Source: Rosa chinensis (lineage: Eukaryota; Streptophyta; Magnoliopsida; Rosales; Rosaceae). Taken from it: 64,000 bases of DNA. The DNA lies in assembly GCF_002994745.2 (NCBI RefSeq), contig NC_037093.1, positions 47,472,384 to 47,536,383 on the forward strand. Reading direction: 5' to 3'. Positions within the stretch are counted from its first letter, which is position 1. Each line of letters opens with the position of its first letter. The translations under genes and the position numbers were made by a program. Positions 59,662 through 64,000 of this stretch are shown one piece after another. The notes beneath the pieces were generated by a model, which worked only from the letters and a program-made list of their open reading frames with translations, was not told where the DNA came from and made no database searches.

Positions 59662-59726
59662 GTATGCATGGGAAGCTATATAAGCTCTCTCTTTATAGCC
59701 GTTGCAAAAAGAGGAGGGGGGAAATT

Positions 59727-59735
59727 AAAAGAAAA
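59727..59735 (-). terminator. RNA polymerase III terminator of tRNA-Lys
   Basis: Two runs of four T on the minus strand (59735-59732 and 59730-59727), starting seven bases after the tRNA 3' end. Confidence 0.75.
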
Positions 59736-59741
59736 CAGAGA

Positions 59742-59814
59742 CGCCGTCTGTGGGAATCGAACCCACGACCACACGGTTAAAAGCCGTGCGCTCTACCGGC
59801 TGAGCTAAGACGGC
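59742..59814 (-). tRNA. tRNA-Lys (anticodon UUU)
   Basis: On the minus strand the sequence begins GCCGTCTTAGCTCAG and ends CAGACGGC with G as discriminator. The acceptor stem pairs GCCGTCT with AGACGGC, the D-arm holds the A box, the anticodon stem is CACGG/CCGTG around CTTTTAA (anticodon TTT), and the T arm is GTGGGTTCGATTCCCAC. It is 73 nt with no intron. All conserved positions look intact. It lies only about 80 bases upstream of the PPR start codon on the same strand. Confidence 0.96.
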
Positions 59815-59900
59815 ACTTGCCACTGAATTTCAAATTTAATCTAACGATGATACTGTTTACACAGCTTTGGCAGGACATTATTCGTGGATAATATGATTAA

Positions 59901-61425
59901 GGGAAAATTGTGCTAACAGTACACCAAGTAAATGCCACTAATAATTTCCATACATAATGTTTCAAACCGATCGTTTTGGTACACGGACTCTCGAGCCCGA
60001 CTCACTTTGTAGACATGCTGTCACTGACGCCGTTTAATCTTATATCATTACTCATTTGTCAGAGGGTAATTTAGTACTTGTACCTCTTTCTGACTTTGAC
60101 ACGAAGAGCATGGCTACAACCAGAATTTTTCCCAGTCCTTTACCTACTCTCTTGTTATCTTTCCTCCAAGCTCTTTTGTAACCAAACCCAATCCCAATAT
60201 CATAGAAATTTGGAGCTGCATATCCAAGCCCTTGTACAATTGCATCTAAATTTAACTCGAAACCTCCCACGATATCGATACCCATCATTGAGCATATAAA
60301 TCTACCCGCTAAAGCCATTGCACCATATATACCTGTTCATGAAAAATTGAAAATCAGCACACATATTATAATATAATTTTATCTTAACATCACTTGGTCA
60401 TATTTCAACAAAACACCAAAACAAGAAAATTGCAAACCAAAATTAAATCTGTTTTTGGTGAAATAATACGCAGAAATATCATTTCTTCAAATTAAAATTT
60501 TGCTTAGAATAAAAAATAAATAAAAATTGAAACAAGAGAAAAGTAGCTCACCAATTCCATAACTAAATCTAACAACAGCACCAATCTTCTCCCAAACAGG
60601 ATACTCAGCTTCATTGAAGCTCGGATTCAATGTGTTGACCTCCATGGCAGGACTCGTGAACCGCCGTCCTCCACTCTCCGTCTCACTTCCATTAATACCC
60701 TCGCTATTCCTCTGCTCCGCCGAAGCCCTAACCTGCCGCACAGAAACCCTACCTCAGTCAAACAAACCCGTCCGCCTCTTTCTCGTCACCGGAAAATCGC
60801 ACAGCCCGAGCTTACTGCCAAACGACGCCGTGGAAGTACTAGTAGTAGCGGCTAGCGATACGAGCGGAAGCTCCATTGCGAGAGACGAGCACAGAAATCG
60901 AGAAGGGCGGTTGGCTCACGAAGTCTTCGTTGTCTTCACTGAGCATAGTTCAGCTCTATTGTTTGGCTCTGGTTTGAGTTTCGAGGAGGAGATCTTGAAC
61001 AGATGACCCTAATAGAGAGAAGATGTGGGAGGTGAGGATGAGAGATTAAAGATTAAAAAGTTTGGTTTCGGCGAAGAAGCTTGAGAATTGAAGGGTGTTG
61101 ATTGATGGTAATGGGTTGGAATTGCAGAGGTGATCGAGATTGGGAGGGGGGAAGACAGATGGGTGCCCATAGTGAGAGAGAGAAGAGAGAACGGTGGGTG
61201 CCCAGAGGAAGAGAGAAAAAGCCGGGTGCTCAAAGTAAAAACTCGAAGAGACCAAACTACCCCTTAAATTAGGCTAGGTGGCACTGAAACTAACGGCGTC
61301 ATTGACGTCGTGTCTAGATAGTGGGTCGGGTTTCAAGTTTCATGTACTAAAATGCTCGGTTTGAAACTTTATGTATGAAAATTATTAGTGGTTTTTACTT
61401 GGTGTACTGTTTGCAAAATTTTTCC
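59901..61425. mobile_element. Pack-MULE carrying a host gene fragment
   Basis: Terminal inverted repeats of about 160 bp (left end GGGAAAATTGTGC, right end inverted GGAAAAATTTTGC, both continuing AACAGTACACCAAG) are flanked by the perfect 9-bp duplication TATGATTAA (59892-59900 and 61426-61434). The interior carries two exons of a host gene in minus orientation and no transposase. This is the definition of a Pack-MULE. Confidence 0.94.
60052..60876 (-). pseudogene. captured 5' part of a chloroplast membrane protein gene (CAAX-protease/BCM-like)
   Basis: ATG at 60876 opens a Ser/Thr/Ala-rich, transit-peptide-like N terminus (MELPLVSLAATTSTSTASFG). A TGA at 60756-60754 stops it after 40 codons, and the same frame then continues to VWEKIGAVVRFSYGIG. 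A GT-AG intron (60551-60333) is kept, and exon 2 reads IYGAMALAGRFICSMMGID, then GLGYAAP, before running into the TIR. From memory this resembles the N-terminal part of plant CAAX-protease-like thylakoid proteins of the BCM type. That assignment is moderate, while capture of a spliced host gene is clear. The catalytic part of such a protein is absent. Confidence 0.7.
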
Positions 61426-61426
61426 T

Positions 61427-61516
61427 ATGATTAATATCTTATGTTGGAATGCAAGAGGTGCAGGGTGTGGTGATTTTATGCCTACAGTTTTAGACCTTGT
61501 TAAAACTTCCCATTGA
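61427..61516 (+). pseudogene. LINE ORF2 relic (endonuclease N terminus)
   Basis: ATG at 61427 reads MINILCWNARGAGCGDFMP and stops at 61514-61516. The ILCWN.RGAG motif is the start of L1-type endonucleases. The Pack-MULE target duplication contains this ATG, so the MULE landed at the very start of the relic. Confidence 0.65.
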
Positions 61517-63575
61517 TAAAACATGATTTTTACAAGCTGCTTCGTGCGATAGAACTAAAAAATTTTGCCCAATTTTTTTATTTTCAAAAATCATGAAAAA
61601 AAATAAGGACAAGATTTTTATATTCCATCACTTTGAAAAGTTATTTGGAAATCATGATTTGAGGGAAGGCAGACTTAGTGAAAAAATATGAATATGAATT
61701 TTGACTAAAAAAACGTGTGATTTAGTCCACAGATTTAGGTGGAAAATTGTAGTTTTAGACATGAAAAAAAACAAAAGGTTCAAGACTTAGTTTTATTGGG
61801 GCTAGGACACCATTCTAGGGTAAAACCTCATTTTTTCACGCGCTTAGCCGTACTTGCATGAGCATTTTCATTGGCCTCACTTGCATGCATGGAAATGTCC
61901 ATTAACTAGCTAGTCTCACTTTTTTTAAGAACAACTAGCTAGTCTCACTTATACCTCACATTAATTCATTGAAATTTCCCTTACATGAGTAGAATGATAC
62001 TACATATATGGACTAATATGATTGTAAATGAGAGAACCAGAAGTTTAATAGTGATCACGGTACTCTCTGTTTTAAGGGGTTTTAATTTGTCTCCAGTAAA
62101 GTTATCTGACTTCTCTCTATTTAGAAGCTTAAGCACAATTGGCCAAGCTAGCTAGCTAGCAAGGACACCGAACCAGTCAAGAAACCAGACAGAAATTGAG
62201 AGTACCAACCAAATCCACAGCTTTTGCATTTCCCATGAGTGTACCTTCCAACCATGCATTTTAATTAATTTCCAGCTGAGAACGTCCAACAAACCCCAAA
62301 TAGAGAATCGGGATACAAAGATAAATTCTTAAGCTATTTACTTGTTTCTTGGTTCTGGATACAAAATATGCATTTCCTTGCCAGCAAATTAAGGCCAGTG
62401 TCTTGCTAGCTAGCTTTGGTCTGTAATTTCTATTTTGCCAGATTCTGAGATTTTAAAATTCTTGTCTTTCTCAATGATTGTATCTGAATGTAATTTTGAG
62501 GCCAAGTTAATTAGAAGTACGAAGTTTCATTAAATGTTCTTCAGTTCTCCTTTTGTTTTTAACCATATTCACGTTTTAAATTAACAAAAATTACTGAGTT
62601 GGTCTAAAGAACTTCATGCACCTGTGATTAACGAAAGCTAGTTGTCGGAAGAGTATGATAAGATCGATGCTAAAGAGATGATGACTTGAGAGTGAGCAAA
62701 GAATTGGGAAGTTAGAATATTTGTGATGCATGGTTGGGCGTGCTCGACCATGTTTGTAAAGAGCTTATAAGATCAAAAGCCACACGCACTCCATATCCTC
62801 TTCAAAATACAAGGACAGAATGTGTTTTCTAGAAAATGGGGATTGCAAGCCACGTATCAATCCTTACTGGGCACCAGAAACCAAAATTAACAAATAGAAC
62901 ACCAGATTTTGGTTACGCAGTGAAAACCTCAAATATGATATTATAAACACTGCGGAGCTCTTACTCTTGAGAACCCAAAAATAAGAATTAACTTATGATG
63001 AAGGATATGTTTACAAACTCGAATATATAGCATTAGCACTGCTACAATGATTAGACAAAATCTAATACGAAGTTTGTCTTCCGTCTTAAACTCCTTCCCT
63101 TGAACGATCGCCAAATATTGCTCTTCTTTCTTCATAGCTTCTCTACTGATCTCAAGAGAATTTATGCATATGAAAAACAAGACCAAGACACTTAAGCATG
63201 GAACAAGTGCCTTTGACTCTTATGACAAAATGAATCTCAAGCATGCAAGACCTCCAAACTGATTCTTGCCTTTTCTCCACCTATCACCATCCCTCTTTTT
63301 CAATATATATCAATATATATGAATAGGTGCCGTCCCCCAACACAAACAAACAGATTTCTACCCTAATACCCCTTCTACAAGGAAACTATCTTTTGTTTTA
63401 AAGATGACCAATCAAAGACACCAACCCTAAAATATTTAGGAAATCAATTACCCATTTTGACACAAAGAAAAATATCTTCAAATAAATAAAAGATATTAAA
63501 CCCATTAACCCCAACGATACCTTCCTAGATTAACACCAAATTGCATGTATGCATTTACTTAAGATTCTCTTGGAT
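61517..63575. other. intergenic, no gene recognised
   Basis: AT-rich with several GCTAGCTAGC runs (near 62145-62160 and 62405). No coding signal or element ends were found before the CACTA terminus. Confidence 0.45.
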
Positions 63576-64000
63576 CACTACCAGAAAAATGGTCTTTTAC
63601 CGCCCGCAAAGAGCGCCGTAAAAGACATTTTACGGCACACAAAAATGCGCCGTAAATGGACATGCCGTAAAAGACAAAACTCTTTTACGGCATGTTCTGA
63701 AACGCCGTAAAAGACCCTACCAGCACGTCGTAAAAGACATAAAAGAGCGCCGTAAAAGGGTTTTAGAGATTCTTAATTTCAATTTTCAAATACAAAGTGC
63801 GCCGTAAATGACCAAATATGTGCGCCGTAATTAATATCAAAAGCATGCCGTAATTGATCTCAAAAGCACGCCGTAAAAGACAACAATGAACGCCGTAAAA
63901 AGGTTTTAGAGATTTTTTTATTTCATTTTGAAATAGCAAAGCACGCCGTAATTGATATCAGAAACACGCCGTAAGTGATCTCAAAAACACGCCGTAAATG
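63576..64000 (+). mobile_element. left end of a second CACTA transposon, cut by the window edge
   Basis: CACTACCAGAAAAATGGTC at 63576 is a typical CACTA terminus. It is followed by a dense array of about 20 GCCGTAAAAGAC/GCCGTAATTGAT motifs in both orientations through 64000. A two-copy sub-block, CGCCGTAAAA..GGTTTTAGAGATT.., is visible near 63750 and 63892. The rest of the element lies outside the window. Confidence 0.85.

Noticed and set aside
60614..61006. 130-codon open frame on the plus strand within the Pack-MULE
   Set aside because: It is antisense to the captured host gene, whose minus-strand frame, splice sites and protein similarity are clear.
63576..64000. Regular short repeats resembling a CRISPR array
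   Set aside because: Plant nuclear DNA, motifs in both orientations with irregular spacing and a CACTA terminus; these are subterminal transposon repeats.

Overview
The window is nuclear DNA of a eudicot flowering plant. It has plant-type genes with GT-AG introns, a RIN4 homologue, a CDC45 gene, a plant E-class PPR gene, a nuclear tRNA-Lys, and plant classes of transposon. A rosaceous source is possible, but I cannot establish it from sequence alone. All exon structures are my own reading of splice sites and have no transcript support.

Six host protein genes look intact. They are a secreted Gly-rich protein (1770-2147, +), a RING E3 ligase of the SUMO-targeted type (3735-5924, -), a GFA2-like mitochondrial DnaJ (28581-30714, +), intronless CDC45 (31670-33457, -), RIN4-like (44645-48834, -) with a 3-kb first intron, and a BAP31-like ER protein (55715-57404, +). 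An intronless PPR protein (57820-59661, -) and tRNA-Lys(UUU) (59742-59814, -) are also intact.

Between the E3 ligase and DnaJ genes lies a nested transposon block of about 19 kb. An old element with long inverted termini (7751-27083) was hit by a CACTA element (8316-26151, 3-bp target duplication). The CACTA in turn received a MULE-type MITE (13169-13971, 9-bp duplication), a repeat-rich insert (about 16350-17960) and a 5'-truncated L1-type LINE (18688-24509, 19-bp duplication). Both CACTA genes and both LINE ORFs are broken.

Between CDC45 and RIN4 is an almost complete single-unit endogenous pararetrovirus of badnavirus/tungrovirus-like layout (about 34304-42717). It keeps a TATA box, polyadenylation signal, tRNA-Met primer site, two small ORFs, a frameshifted polyprotein and an intact, unrecognised 477-aa fourth ORF preceded by a splice-acceptor-like sequence. 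A 1-kb TIR element with an 8-bp duplication follows (42914-43953).

The right third holds captured host-gene fragments. A chimera of the MOR1 N terminus and the chloroplast FtsY C terminus lies at 51669-52052. A Pack-MULE (59901-61425, 9-bp duplication) carries the 5' part of a chloroplast membrane protein gene and is itself inserted at the start of a LINE ORF2 relic. The window ends inside another CACTA element that begins at 63576.
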